A stretch of 64,000 bases of DNA from Clostridium sp. CS001. Lineage in GTDB: Bacteria; Bacillota; Clostridia; Clostridiales; Clostridiaceae. The stretch lies in NCBI RefSeq assembly GCF_020443565.1, contig NZ_JAIZZN010000004.1, forward strand, positions 124,001 through 188,000, given 5' to 3'. Below, one piece after another: positions 1 through 9,474 of this stretch (position 1 is its first letter; every line of letters begins with the position of its first letter). The position numbers were made by a program, and so were the translations under genes. The notes beneath the pieces were generated by a model, which worked only from the letters and a program-made list of their open reading frames with translations, did no database searches and was not told the origin of the DNA.

Positions 1-614
1 CCTAGAGGTACTTTCTTATTAAATAAAACTGCCTTAATATTATGTAAAAATACATATCTATTCCTACTATTAATACTATCCACATCGTGATTTAGAAATA
101 TTTCAAATTGTCTTTTTTTAAGTGATAGATCCTCATTAAAATGCTTTATACTATCATATAAAATATAAGAATTAACATCAAAAAAAGGAATGTTTATTTT
201 TTCTGATCTATAGCTATACTCAGCAATAAATCTTTCTTCAGAGTCCCTTTTCGATATTTCATACTCCTCTTTGCAAGATAATAAGTAAAATGATAACATA
301 AGTATATCAAAGGTATATATAAGGTTACCATCTTCTAAATAAAAGGGCGTCTTTATTTTCTTATCAAATGACATAAATACTTTCTCTTTATATTCATTAT
401 AAAAAACTTTTTTTTCATTGATAGTGATGTTATCCGCTGGTATATATATGTTCCCTGGCATTTTTGGAATTATTCCATAATATATATTTAAACAATGCTC
501 TAAATGCACAGATGAAATTTTAATCTCTCCATCATAATCCTTGGTAAGATAAAATATAGCATATAAAATTTTACGACTACTTTCTAACTTTTTATCTATT
601 ATAAAGTTTATCAT
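1..614 (-). CDS. Polysaccharide deacetylase-like protein, 3' part cut by window edge
   Basis: About 204 codons are open from an ATG at 614 to the window edge, so the C-terminus is missing. The visible part begins with an alpha/beta region of about 160 residues and then reaches a FLNHDVDS stretch. An HDVD motif after such an N-terminal domain is typical of the polysaccharide deacetylase-like proteins found in surface glycan clusters (the DUF7033-type N-terminus, from memory). The metal-binding histidines would lie outside the window. A GAAGGTG ribosome binding site lies inside the end of the upstream gene and only two bases separate the two frames, so they are probably translationally coupled. 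The family is a moderate call; the reading frame is certain. Confidence 0.6.
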   Translation of the reverse strand, partial: MINFIIDKKLESSRKILYAIFYLTKDYDGEIKISSVHLEHCLNIYYGIIPKMPGNIYIPADNITINEKKVFYNEYKEKVFMSFDKKIKTPFYLEDGNLIYTFDILMLSFYLLSCKEEYEISKRDSEERFIAEYSYRSEKINIPFFDVNSYILYDSIKHFNEDLSLKKRQFEIFLNHDVDSINSRNRYVFLHNIKAVLFNKKVPL

Positions 615-616
615 TA

Positions 617-1615
617 TTACACCTTCAAAATTTTTCTAATAATATTTTTATTTTTCTTTAATATTTTATATGTTAATGCAGTAATAAAATCACTTTTGTT
701 TACATTGTGTATAATCTTTTGTTGTCCCCCAAATCTTCTAAAGTATCTCTCTATACTTTCCACACTTGAGCCTTCAAAATCAAACTTTTTAGAAACTTGT
801 GAAGCAAATTTAATACTTTCCCACAATAATAGTGTCTGCACACCACTATTTCTATATTCTGGATCACTTCCACCTATAAGATAATAAGCACATTTTGCAT
901 CGTATACTATATAAGTGGCTGCTACTACTCTATTATTGTCATCTATTCCAAAAAACATCTTTCTACAATTTTGTGCGCACAATTTTTCATCTAAGCTTTT
1001 CAAAAATTCTAAAGAATAAGGCATTTCCATACCTTGTCTTTTAAATGTTTTTTTATTTACTTCATAAAATTGTTCTATATTTAAATCATTTACTATCTTT
1101 ATATTATTCTTTACAGCTTTATTTATCTCATATTTTACATCATATTCAAAATTCGAATGTATTTTTTCTAAATCTTTTAAATCCTCAAGTACGTATGTAT
1201 ACCTAACCTGTGTATTGTAGCCTTTCCAAATAAAAGGCAAAAAGTTTGTAAAATTATAGCTAAAATTATAATCAAACTGTCTGTACTTTGGCAATCCTTC
1301 AAGAAGTAATGATATTATCTTTATTTCTTTAGAAATTATCTTTGAATACTTAGCTTTGCTCTTCGGATTATCTAGTAATATACCTAATTGTGGTGTTAAC
1401 TTAGGGTCTCTATATAACTTGCCGTGTATAAATGGCAAAGCAATTCCTCCAATAATCTGATGATTTTCTTCAACAATTAAAATTTTAAACTGGTCACAAA
1501 TAGAATTTAACCACTGCGTTTTACTAAATAAAGTTCCTTGTGGTGATTCTTCCACAAAGTTATCCCATTTATCAAATTCTTCTTTATTAATATATCTAAC
1601 CTTAAGCTCAGCCAT
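617..1615 (-). CDS. FemAB/GNAT-like acyl- or aminoacyltransferase
   Basis: The 332-residue protein has the layout of the FemAB-like GNAT group (acetyltransferase_6 type). Its N-terminal half contains the SPQGTLFSKTQWL block, typical of proteins that transfer an acyl or aminoacyl group to a sugar or peptide. Its C-terminal half has the second GNAT-like fold, with YYLIGGSDPEYRNSG and a late FDFEGS motif. I start at the ATG at 1615 because GGAGTG stands about seven bases before it. A GTG at 1624 lies inside that site and is less likely. It is embedded in the glycan operon, so it may decorate an amino sugar such as legionaminic acid. Its substrate cannot be read from sequence. Confidence 0.65.
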   Translation of the reverse strand: MAELKVRYINKEEFDKWDNFVEESPQGTLFSKTQWLNSICDQFKILIVEENHQIIGGIALPFIHGKLYRDPKLTPQLGILLDNPKSKAKYSKIISKEIKIISLLLEGLPKYRQFDYNFSYNFTNFLPFIWKGYNTQVRYTYVLEDLKDLEKIHSNFEYDVKYEINKAVKNNIKIVNDLNIEQFYEVNKKTFKRQGMEMPYSLEFLKSLDEKLCAQNCRKMFFGIDDNNRVVAATYIVYDAKCAYYLIGGSDPEYRNSGVQTLLLWESIKFASQVSKKFDFEGSSVESIERYFRRFGGQQKIIHNVNKSDFITALTYKILKKNKNIIRKILKV

Positions 1616-1684
1616 TATATTCACTCCATACCTTCTTTTTATATAAAAATTATAAAAATAGCTCTAAAACTTTTAAACTTCAAT

Positions 1685-2812
1685 TTAACTATATACTTTT
1701 AGGCTTTCTTGTAATATATCTTTATATAAATTAATTAAATTTATTTTTTCAACTTCCCAAGAAAACATAGTTTCAATTTTTTGCCTATTGTTTAACCCTA
1801 TTTCCCTTGTATATTCCATATCTTTAGTTAGCATTTGAATTTTATCTGCAATATCCTTAGGATTTTTAGGATTTACAAAAATAGCATTATCCTTAAATAT
1901 ATCCATCCAATATGGAAAATCCGACATCAGTATTGGAATCTGACATGCCATATATTCAAAAGCCTTTACTGGCCAACTTGTTATATGATTTAGTGTTGGA
2001 TAGAGTGTACAAAGTCCTAAATCTACAGTTTTCATGTATGCATAAACTTCTTTAACTGGCTTAAATCCGAGGTATGTAGTATATTTCCATCCATCTAGTT
2101 CTTTGCATTGCTTTTCATATTCAGGATCATCCCACTTACCTAAAATTAACAACTCTACCTCACCATTTAAATAATTCACTGCTTGTATCAGTTCTTTTAT
2201 ACCCCTAATTTCAGTAAGTGCGCCTGCATAAAGCGCAGTAAACTTTTTACGTTCTACTTTTAATGGCTTTATTTCATCTATTATAGATAAAGAAGGCAAA
2301 TTTCTTAATAATGTAGTTCGCTTATTCATTTTGAATTTTTCAACTATATCAGATGTTACAGTCACCACACTATCAAAATATCTACAAGCCCACTTTTCAA
2401 AAGCATTGAATAGCTTAGAAATTATTTTTCTAAAAAAAAGACTGCCAAGCCATTCCTTGTTCAAAATTTGTGCTGGTACATCCTCATGGACATCATATAT
2501 TACTTTTTTCCCCAATAATTTTAATTTAAGTCCTACAAAAATCATTTCCGGATCATGAAAATGATAAATATCAGCATTTATTTCTTTTGCTTTTTTAAAT
2601 GCAATTCTTTTTTTTAATAAAAATCTGTATAAACGACCTGCTTTTTCTGGAAGAGAAATAATATGAACTCCATCTATTTCTTCATCCTTATAATGAGGTG
2701 CAATTAAGTATACCTCATACCCTTCCATTGCAAGTGCTTTGCATTCCTTGTGAAAAATTCTAACATCAGTTGATGGATGAACCGTTGTAATATGACATAC
2801 TTTTATAGGCAT
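1685..2812 (-). CDS. Family 4-type glycosyltransferase
   Basis: This 375-residue GT-B protein should transfer a sugar from a nucleotide donor during glycan assembly at the inner face of the membrane. It opens with a Rossmann-like strand (KVCHITTVHPSTDVRIFHKE). In the middle are IYHFHDPEM and IYDVHED. The C-terminal nucleotide-binding half contains ALYAGALTEIRGI and a late FEYMACQIPILMSD block, which matches the E-x7-E region of GT4 enzymes. The start follows a strong GGAGGG site. It is 36 bases downstream of the unassigned transferase gene and 69 bases upstream of the FemAB-like gene, all in one direction. Donor and acceptor are unknown. Confidence 0.8.
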   Translation of the reverse strand: MPIKVCHITTVHPSTDVRIFHKECKALAMEGYEVYLIAPHYKDEEIDGVHIISLPEKAGRLYRFLLKKRIAFKKAKEINADIYHFHDPEMIFVGLKLKLLGKKVIYDVHEDVPAQILNKEWLGSLFFRKIISKLFNAFEKWACRYFDSVVTVTSDIVEKFKMNKRTTLLRNLPSLSIIDEIKPLKVERKKFTALYAGALTEIRGIKELIQAVNYLNGEVELLILGKWDDPEYEKQCKELDGWKYTTYLGFKPVKEVYAYMKTVDLGLCTLYPTLNHITSWPVKAFEYMACQIPILMSDFPYWMDIFKDNAIFVNPKNPKDIADKIQMLTKDMEYTREIGLNNRQKIETMFSWEVEKINLINLYKDILQESLKVYS

Positions 2813-2848
2813 TCTTAAACCCTCCGTAATACTTAAATAAAGAATATG

Positions 2849-4291
2849 CTATTTACTCAAAAAGAACTTATTAACCTCTTTTATATCTCTGATTAATTTT
2901 TCTCCAATGTTCTCATAACTATCTATGTTAAAGTAATCTTTTCTAAATTTATTAAATGATATATCCCTATGGTTAGCGCTTATTGACTCTACCAATTCTT
3001 CAGCAGAATTTATAAAACATACAAAATACTCTTTTAACTCCGCTACATTTTCCCACCCTGGGAATTTCACCACAAACGTTGGAATATTGCATACAATCGC
3101 TTCATAATGACAGGTTGAAAAACAAGATAAATGAACTTTGCTTTTTCTCAAACAGGTATAAATATTACCAATTGCATCAAAATCTACTCTTGGATTTCCA
3201 ATAACCTCTCTATATAAATCCTTATATTCCATAAGCTCATTGGGGTGAACCTTTACTAGTATCTTGCATTTAAGATCCAAACACAATAATTCCCTTATAA
3301 AAACACACCAATGCTTAGCATATGCTGACCCTTGAGTAGTTATTATAAATTCATATTCCTTTTCTTCTATGCACTTAAGATTTTCAGCAAGTTGTTCATA
3401 CAAGAAAGGGTATCCATACTCCAAAATATTCAAGTTAACCTTAGGATTAATTTTTAAGATAACATTCTTAAAGTGAGTTCCAAAGACACAAAAATAATCT
3501 GGTATAGGGTCTTTCTCCCTAATGCTTTCATGAAAAATATATCCATTGTGCTTTTCATTTATTAATCCATGCTGGAATTCAACTACTTTTATATTTAACA
3601 TCTTTGCAGCATATACAAAAATAATATGAGTTGGGCTGTAGAAACATTGGGTGTATAGCACCTTAGGCTTTACCTTTCTTAAAATATTCAATGCATATAT
3701 GTGTCCTTTTATCAGTACTGAAGTATTTTCTAATACTATTTTAGTAATAGGTATGTCGATTTCATATTTTTCTAAAATATAAAATTGAACTTCATCAAAT
3801 ATGCTTTTCAAATACGTTATTTCATCTCTGCTTAAGAACATATGATAAAACCTACGGTAGAATAAAACCATTAGTGAAAGGTTTGATAAGTTATAACTAT
3901 TTTCAGTGTAGCTCTTGGAACTATATATCTCTCCACTAAGAGTTTCTAAAATCCCATAAGATGCTGTATCATATTTTCCAATATAATCAAATATATAATC
4001 AAACCCATTATTTCTTTTAGACGCTGTATCCGATAAACATAAAATATCTAATTGCTTATACTTATTTCTTCTTAAATTAATACTTCTAATATATTTAAAC
4101 GTTGTAAAACATCTCATTATTTTTGATCTTACATTTGATTCATTACATTTTGCCCTTTTTTGCCTTAATGAATCTATGGTTTCGAATATTTTCCTTTTAG
4201 AAACCCACCAAATATAAAATGCCCTGATTTCCACATCAAACAACTTAAATTGTTCTTCAATATCTTTCATAATATCAGTTGTTTGTATCAT
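2849..4291 (-). CDS. Putative GT-B transferase, candidate nonulosonate transferase
   Basis: I do not recognise this 480-residue protein by family. Three features suggest a GT-B sugar transferase: an EFQHG block near 238-242, a VKVHPNE block with HP at 349-350, and an FST...YEAIVCNIPT block near 391-405. HP and Ser/Thr motifs in this order are known from bacterial sialyltransferases and capsule transferases. The acidic D/E-D/E-G motif of those families is not obvious. The first 80 residues are basic and helical, without a clear signal peptide. The gene follows legC in the operon, after a gap of 92 bases, and has an AAGGAG site. That context makes it a good candidate to use the CMP-nonulosonate made by its neighbours. 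This is inference. Confidence 0.5.
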   Translation of the reverse strand: MIQTTDIMKDIEEQFKLFDVEIRAFYIWWVSKRKIFETIDSLRQKRAKCNESNVRSKIMRCFTTFKYIRSINLRRNKYKQLDILCLSDTASKRNNGFDYIFDYIGKYDTASYGILETLSGEIYSSKSYTENSYNLSNLSLMVLFYRRFYHMFLSRDEITYLKSIFDEVQFYILEKYEIDIPITKIVLENTSVLIKGHIYALNILRKVKPKVLYTQCFYSPTHIIFVYAAKMLNIKVVEFQHGLINEKHNGYIFHESIREKDPIPDYFCVFGTHFKNVILKINPKVNLNILEYGYPFLYEQLAENLKCIEEKEYEFIITTQGSAYAKHWCVFIRELLCLDLKCKILVKVHPNELMEYKDLYREVIGNPRVDFDAIGNIYTCLRKSKVHLSCFSTCHYEAIVCNIPTFVVKFPGWENVAELKEYFVCFINSAEELVESISANHRDISFNKFRKDYFNIDSYENIGEKLIRDIKEVNKFFLSK

Positions 4292-4383
4292 TCTAATGCT
4301 CCTTCGTTAATGAATAACTTCTCATAAGGTGGCACTAAAGCCTCCTCTATTCTACAACACATAGTTAACCTATGCAACTTAAA

Positions 4384-5487
4384 TTAAATTTGATTTTCTA
4401 TAATAACCTTACATACTTTATTAATATCATCCTGAGTAAGGCTTACAGAACTAGGTAAGTTAATACCTTTTTCATATAATTCCGTTGTAACACTTAAATC
4501 TCCATGTTTACAATTTTTATATGGAGGCATTTCATGTATAGGCATAAAGAAAGGTCTAGCCTCAATCTTTTCTTCATTTAACTTCTGTATAAGTTCATCG
4601 CGGCTTATATCATAATCTTCTTCTACTAGGATTGAATATAACCAGAAACAGTTTTCTACATTGTCTTTTTCTATATTTAAAGTAATTCCTTTAACTTCAC
4701 TTAAAAGCTCTTTATAATACTGTGCACTTTCTTTTTTAACCTTTAGATATTCTTCAATATTTTCAAGTTGAGCTACTCCAAAAGCAGCAAGAAGGTTTGG
4801 CATTCTAAAGTTATATCCTACCTCTGGGTGGTAAAAAGCTTTATTATCAGTAACTACTTTTGTTTGAGTAGATAAAAATTTTGCTCTCTCTCCGTACGCT
4901 GCATTGTTAGTTACAAACATTCCACCTGCTCCTGTAGTTATAAGCTTATTACCATTAAAGCTATAGCACCCTATATGCCCTATTGTACCAGCCATTTTGC
5001 CCTTATACTTAGAACCTAGTGCTTCTGTAGCATCTTCTATAACAAATAAGTTATGCTTTTGTGCTATTTCCATAATTCTATCCATATCAGCAGGATGTCC
5101 GTATATATGCACTGGCATTATAGCCTTTGTTTTAGGTGTTATTAATTCTTCTATTTTTTCTGCATCCATAACAAATGTATCTCTACATACGTCTACAAAC
5201 ACAGGCTCTGCACCTACATATTTTATAGTGTTTATTGGAGATATAAAGGTTAATGATGGAACAATTACTTCATCCCCTTCACCTATTTCAAGGGTAACTA
5301 AAGCTAATTGAAGAGCTGCGGTACCATTCATTGTAACTACTGCACTTTTACTTCCTACATATTTATTAAATCTCTCTTCAAATAAATTCACATAACTTCC
5401 TACTGAAGATACCCAATTAGTATCTATACATTCTTTTACATACGTCCACTCATTTCCTCTAATTTCTGGTATGCACAAAGGTATCAT
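4384..5487 (-). CDS. legC: LegC-type sugar aminotransferase
   Basis: This 367-residue PLP aminotransferase belongs to the DegT/DnrJ/EryC1/StrS family. The opening (IPLCIPEIRGNEW, then TNWVSSVG) is typical of the LegC branch, which aminates C4 of a 4-keto-6-deoxy nucleotide sugar in legionaminic acid synthesis. Asp152 in the EDATEALG block should hold the pyridine ring. Lys181 in the SFNGNK block should form the Schiff base. The start has a strong AGGAGG site. It lies 39 bases after legB, which would supply its keto-sugar. Substrate specificity is inferred from the neighbours. Confidence 0.85.
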   Translation of the reverse strand: MIPLCIPEIRGNEWTYVKECIDTNWVSSVGSYVNLFEERFNKYVGSKSAVVTMNGTAALQLALVTLEIGEGDEVIVPSLTFISPINTIKYVGAEPVFVDVCRDTFVMDAEKIEELITPKTKAIMPVHIYGHPADMDRIMEIAQKHNLFVIEDATEALGSKYKGKMAGTIGHIGCYSFNGNKLITTGAGGMFVTNNAAYGERAKFLSTQTKVVTDNKAFYHPEVGYNFRMPNLLAAFGVAQLENIEEYLKVKKESAQYYKELLSEVKGITLNIEKDNVENCFWLYSILVEEDYDISRDELIQKLNEEKIEARPFFMPIHEMPPYKNCKHGDLSVTTELYEKGINLPSSVSLTQDDINKVCKVIIENQI

Positions 5488-5526
5488 AATAAAAACCTCC
5501 TATTTTTCATATACATTACAATTTAT

Positions 5527-6519
5527 CTAAACGTTATATATGTCTGTTTTAAAGTGCTGCATATTATTTTTTACCCACTCTACAGTCGCTTCAAGACCTT
5601 GATCTATATTGTAGTTAGGTGACCAATCTGTTAACTCTTTTATTTTAGCATTGTCTGCCCATAATCTATTAACTTCACTGTTTTCAGGTCTTATTCTTTC
5701 ATCATCACAAAGAATTTTTACATCCTTACCAATTATTTTAATTATTTTTTTAACTGTATCGCCAATGGTAATCTCATAGTTTGAACCAGCATTTATAACT
5801 TCTCCAATAGTTCTTTCGCTTTCCGCTACCTTTATGAAGGCTTCCGCAGTATCTAATACAAAATTAAAGTCTCTAGTTGGAGTTAAACTTCCAAGCTTAA
5901 TTTCTGTTTTCCCCGCAAGTATTTGTGAAATTATTGTTGGAATTACAGCCCTTGCTGACTGCCTCGGTCCATAGGTATTAAATGGTCTTAATGTTGCTAT
6001 AGGCATATTAAAACTTTTGTGGTAACTTTCTGCCATTTTATCTGCGCCAATTTTTGATGCTGAATAGGGAGATTGACCTTGCATTGGATGTTTTTCGTCA
6101 ATTGGTACATAAAGTGCGCTGCCATAAGTTTCAGACGTCGATGTATGCACAATCTTCTCCACCTCATACTCTCTGCATGCTTCTAATACATTCGTAGTAC
6201 CCTCAACATTAGTTCTAACGTATGCCATAGGTGAAAGATAAGAATAAGGTATTGCAATTAGAGCAGCAAGATGTAGTACTACTTCTTGACCTTTAATAAT
6301 TCTTTTCATTCCATCATATTCTCTTATATCTCCAGTTACTACTTTAATGCTATCTTTAACTTTCTTATCAAAAGTATCAATCCATCCCCAGCTATTAAAA
6401 GAATTATATTGAGCAAGTGCTGTAACATCTGCACCAAGTTCAACTAACCTCTCTGTTAAATGACTTCCTATGAAACCTTCCGCACCTGTAACTAAAACTT
6501 TTTTACCTTGCCAATTCAT
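5527..6519 (-). CDS. legB: LegB-type nucleotide-sugar 4,6-dehydratase
   Basis: This 330-residue extended short-chain dehydrogenase should remove water from a nucleotide-linked GlcNAc to give the 4-keto-6-deoxy sugar that LegC aminates. The NAD site is TGAEGFIGS (11-19). The catalytic Tyr152 and Lys156 lie in PYSASK, after a STSETYG block. In the Campylobacter pathway the nucleotide is GDP. The ptmE-like gene directly upstream, 20 bases away, makes that likely here as well. The start has an AAGGAG site. Confidence 0.85.
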   Translation of the reverse strand: MNWQGKKVLVTGAEGFIGSHLTERLVELGADVTALAQYNSFNSWGWIDTFDKKVKDSIKVVTGDIREYDGMKRIIKGQEVVLHLAALIAIPYSYLSPMAYVRTNVEGTTNVLEACREYEVEKIVHTSTSETYGSALYVPIDEKHPMQGQSPYSASKIGADKMAESYHKSFNMPIATLRPFNTYGPRQSARAVIPTIISQILAGKTEIKLGSLTPTRDFNFVLDTAEAFIKVAESERTIGEVINAGSNYEITIGDTVKKIIKIIGKDVKILCDDERIRPENSEVNRLWADNAKIKELTDWSPNYNIDQGLEATVEWVKNNMQHFKTDIYNV

Positions 6520-6539
6520 CTCATTTGCTCCTTCTCTTG

Positions 6540-7592
6540 TTATTCAAAGAATTTATGAATATCAGTGTTTGCTTTTCTATAGTCATCTAAATGACCTATA
6601 TCCGTCCAATACTCAGTTATCTCATATATTCCTGTCTTTTGACTACTTCCCATTGCATCTTCAATTAAGTCAGTCATATTATAAACTTCATCTTCTTTTA
6701 TATGCTTAATAACTTCAGGATTAACGGTGTATACTCCGCCATTAATATGGAACTTATATGTAGGTTTTTCTTCTAAAGCCTCTATAATCATGTTATCAGT
6801 AACTAATACTCCATAAGGAACATTAATTTCATAATTTCTAACGCCTACAGTTATATCAAAGTCGTTTTTCAAATGATGATTTAAAAATTTATCAAAATCA
6901 ATTCCTGTTAGTATATCACCATTTATAACTATAAAAGGTTTTGTAAATTTTTCTTTTACCAGAGCTATAGAGCCTGCAGTTCCTAGTTTTTTGGTTTCTG
7001 TAACGTATTCTATATTTACATCTAAATCTTTCCCATCTTTAAAATGCTCTTCTATTATTTCTCCTTTATAATTAAGTGAAATAATAAAGTTTTTAAAGCC
7101 ATACTCTTTGAATTGCTCAATTATAAGCTCAAGTATTGGTTTGTCACCAACCGTTAGCATTGGCTTAGGCATTGTTTCAGTTAATGGCATCAGTCTAGTT
7201 CCAAGGCCTCCAGCTAAAATAAAAACATAATTTTCTTTTTTATCATAGGATATTATATCATCTAAGAAATATAAATCAGTAAGCCGTTTATCCTTATCAA
7301 TAACTGGCACCTGTCTTATCTTATTCTTTAGCATATACTCTTTTGCTTTCTTTTTGCTATGCTGCTCTGTAACAAATTTAAAATTCTTAAAATATGCCCC
7401 TTCTATACCTTCATCTATACCTTGGCCTCTAAGTATAGCACGCCTAATATCACCATCTGTAATAGTTCCCACTAGTTCATTGTTTTCATTTACAACTAAA
7501 GCTCCACCAGTTAAGTTTTTATCTATAACCTCCATAGCTTCCTTTATTGTAGAACTAGCATCTATACAATAACTGTCAATTGAGAATCTCAT
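6540..7592 (-). CDS. ptmE: PtmE-type CBS-nucleotidyltransferase (GDP-sugar synthesis)
   Basis: The 350-residue protein joins two CBS domains (about 1-115) to a sugar-phosphate nucleotidyltransferase domain (about 122-350). The nucleotide-binding loop is LAGGLGTRLMPLT and the metal-binding region is VINGDIL. This architecture is that of PtmE, the glucosamine-1-phosphate guanylyltransferase that starts the GDP branch of legionaminic acid synthesis. The CBS pair (TITDGDIRRAIL, then KIRQVPVID) may sense an adenine nucleotide. It starts four bases after the acetyltransferase stop, so the genes are tightly coupled. The choice of GDP over other nucleotides comes from the family and context. Confidence 0.8.
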   Translation of the reverse strand: MRFSIDSYCIDASSTIKEAMEVIDKNLTGGALVVNENNELVGTITDGDIRRAILRGQGIDEGIEGAYFKNFKFVTEQHSKKKAKEYMLKNKIRQVPVIDKDKRLTDLYFLDDIISYDKKENYVFILAGGLGTRLMPLTETMPKPMLTVGDKPILELIIEQFKEYGFKNFIISLNYKGEIIEEHFKDGKDLDVNIEYVTETKKLGTAGSIALVKEKFTKPFIVINGDILTGIDFDKFLNHHLKNDFDITVGVRNYEINVPYGVLVTDNMIIEALEEKPTYKFHINGGVYTVNPEVIKHIKEDEVYNMTDLIEDAMGSSQKTGIYEITEYWTDIGHLDDYRKANTDIHKFFE

Positions 7593-7596
7593 AATA

Positions 7597-8244
7597 TCAC
7601 CTACTCTTTATGATCTTTGATGGAATTCCTACTGCAACTACACTATTTACTATATTTTTAATAACCACAGCTCCAGCCCCTATAATGACGTTGTTTCCTA
7701 TATGTACTGATTGAATTATTGAACTTCCCATACCTACATGGGTGTTATAACCAATGGTTACTCCTCCAGCAATACATGCCTTAGGTGAAATGTGGGTATT
7801 ACTTTGCACTATACAATCGTGTTCTATTATTGCTCCAGTATTAATAATGCAGTTTTCTTCAATAAGTGTTCCAGGATTAATTATTGCTCCAGCCATTACA
7901 CATGTTCCATTTTGAATATTTGCATAGGGCGAAACTATTGCATGATTATGTATAAGTACGGGAATATTAAAACCTATAGCTTTTAAATTGTTGAATATCT
8001 TATGGCGAACTTCAATATTTTGCAGTGCACCAATACATATAAATGCACTTTTAACTCCGCTAATATAAAGTTCTTCTAAAATACTGTCATCACCTATTAT
8101 TGGGATATCTAAAACAAAGTTTTCTTCACCCTTAACATAAGTTTTATCCGTGACACCAACAATATCATAGTTTTTAGTGCTCTTTATTATATCTATAATA
8201 ACCTTGCAATGTCCACCTGCACCTACAAGTATAATTTTCTCCAT
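7597..8244 (-). CDS. NeuD/PglD-like sugar acetyltransferase (LegH role)
   Basis: This 215-residue protein has a small Rossmann-like N-terminal domain (LVGAGGHCKVIID) followed by a left-handed beta-helix of hexapeptide repeats from about residue 100. That is the PglD/NeuD layout. In a legionaminic acid cluster this member usually acetylates the new 4-amino group and is called LegH. An O-acetyltransferase acting on the finished sugar is the alternative. The His-Asp pair expected for catalysis may be in IIEHDCIV. The ribosome binding site is weak (GTGGGG). The gene starts 33 bases after legG and ends four bases before ptmE. Confidence 0.75.
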   Translation of the reverse strand: MEKIILVGAGGHCKVIIDIIKSTKNYDIVGVTDKTYVKGEENFVLDIPIIGDDSILEELYISGVKSAFICIGALQNIEVRHKIFNNLKAIGFNIPVLIHNHAIVSPYANIQNGTCVMAGAIINPGTLIEENCIINTGAIIEHDCIVQSNTHISPKACIAGGVTIGYNTHVGMGSSIIQSVHIGNNVIIGAGAVVIKNIVNSVVAVGIPSKIIKSR

Positions 8245-8277
8245 AACTTAACCCCACTTTCACCTTATAGTTATAAA

Positions 8278-9426
8278 CTAATAAGTAATCCTCTTTTGAA
8301 TAAGCGTTCTATCTATATTTATCTCACTTAAAATTTGTGCTATCTTACCACTAGCATTGCCGTCACCATAAGGATTTCCACAACTTTCTAATTGCTTTTG
8401 AAATTCCTTATTACCTATTGCTTTATTAATACCAGCTTTTACAGCTTCTTTCCCATAAGGGATGTCTATTATGTTACATGCTCTTAGCCTTCCATCTTGC
8501 CTGGATCCTATGTTTACTACAGGCAGCTTAAAACTAGGCGCTTCAATTATACCTGAAGATGAATTTCCTATCATTACCTCAGCTATTTCTAAAAAGCTTA
8601 GATACTCTACTTGACTTAAATTTCTAAATACCTTTAAGAAAGGATATTTAGCTCTGTACTCTTCAATAACCCTTATAATTTCTCGCCCACCATTATCACT
8701 GTTAGGATAAGAAACTATAGTTTGATAACCAATCTCTACAATTGCATCTAAAGTTTCTCTAATTTGCCATTCCACCATATCCCGCTCTGTAGTCACTGGA
8801 TGTTGTGTAAGTAAAAATATTTTATCATCCTCTAGTTCAAACTTTTCTAGCATCTCTTTCCTTGATAAATATTGTGTTTTCCTTATATAATCAAGTCCTG
8901 GCGCCCCTACAACAAAAATATTTTCTTCTCTTTCCCCTAATTTAAGAATTCTTTGCATGCTATCCTCATTAGCAGGAAAATGAATATGAGAAAGCTTAGT
9001 TATAGCATGTCTTATTGACTCATCCACTGTTCCTGTTACTTCTCCTCCATGGATGTGAGCAACAGGAATGTTCATATGAATAGCTGCTGTTGCAGCACCT
9101 AACATTTCTCCGCGATCTCCAAGTATTAATACTAAATCCGGCTTTATTCTATCAAAACTTTGTGCCATGCTTACAATTGAGAGCCCTATGGATTTTGCCA
9201 TTGCGGAACCCGTATCAGATGCCAATATGGTTTCAAATTTATCTGCTATCTCAAAACCATCCTTTTCTATTTCATTTATAGTCATGCCAAACTCAGGGCA
9301 TAAATGCATTCCACAGACAATAAGTTTAAGCTCCAACGCGTTATTTTTTTCAATTTCTTTAAGAACATGATAAAAAATTCCATAATCTGCTCTTGTACCA
9401 GTTATTACTGCTATTTTTCTTTTCAT
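8278..9426 (-). CDS. legG: LegG/NeuC-type UDP/GDP-sugar hydrolysing 2-epimerase
   Basis: This 382-residue protein is an NeuC-type member of the UDP-GlcNAc 2-epimerase family. It should remove the nucleotide and invert C2, giving the free N-acetylmannosamine-like sugar that the synthase condenses with phosphoenolpyruvate. Motifs include VITGTRADYGIF at the start, ILGDRGEML, HIHGGEVTGTVDESIRH and a late IGNSSSGIIEAP nucleotide-binding block. The start has a GGAGG site. It lies between the synthase gene and the acetyltransferase gene. Sialic acid (NeuC) is the alternative reading, but the adjacent ptmE, legB and legC favour legionaminic acid. Confidence 0.88.
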   Translation of the reverse strand: MKRKIAVITGTRADYGIFYHVLKEIEKNNALELKLIVCGMHLCPEFGMTINEIEKDGFEIADKFETILASDTGSAMAKSIGLSIVSMAQSFDRIKPDLVLILGDRGEMLGAATAAIHMNIPVAHIHGGEVTGTVDESIRHAITKLSHIHFPANEDSMQRILKLGEREENIFVVGAPGLDYIRKTQYLSRKEMLEKFELEDDKIFLLTQHPVTTERDMVEWQIRETLDAIVEIGYQTIVSYPNSDNGGREIIRVIEEYRAKYPFLKVFRNLSQVEYLSFLEIAEVMIGNSSSGIIEAPSFKLPVVNIGSRQDGRLRACNIIDIPYGKEAVKAGINKAIGNKEFQKQLESCGNPYGDGNASGKIAQILSEINIDRTLIQKRITY

Positions 9427-9474
9427 ACCTGGCCTCCTTGTAGTTCTCTATGGTAGAATATCAATTATTAATTG

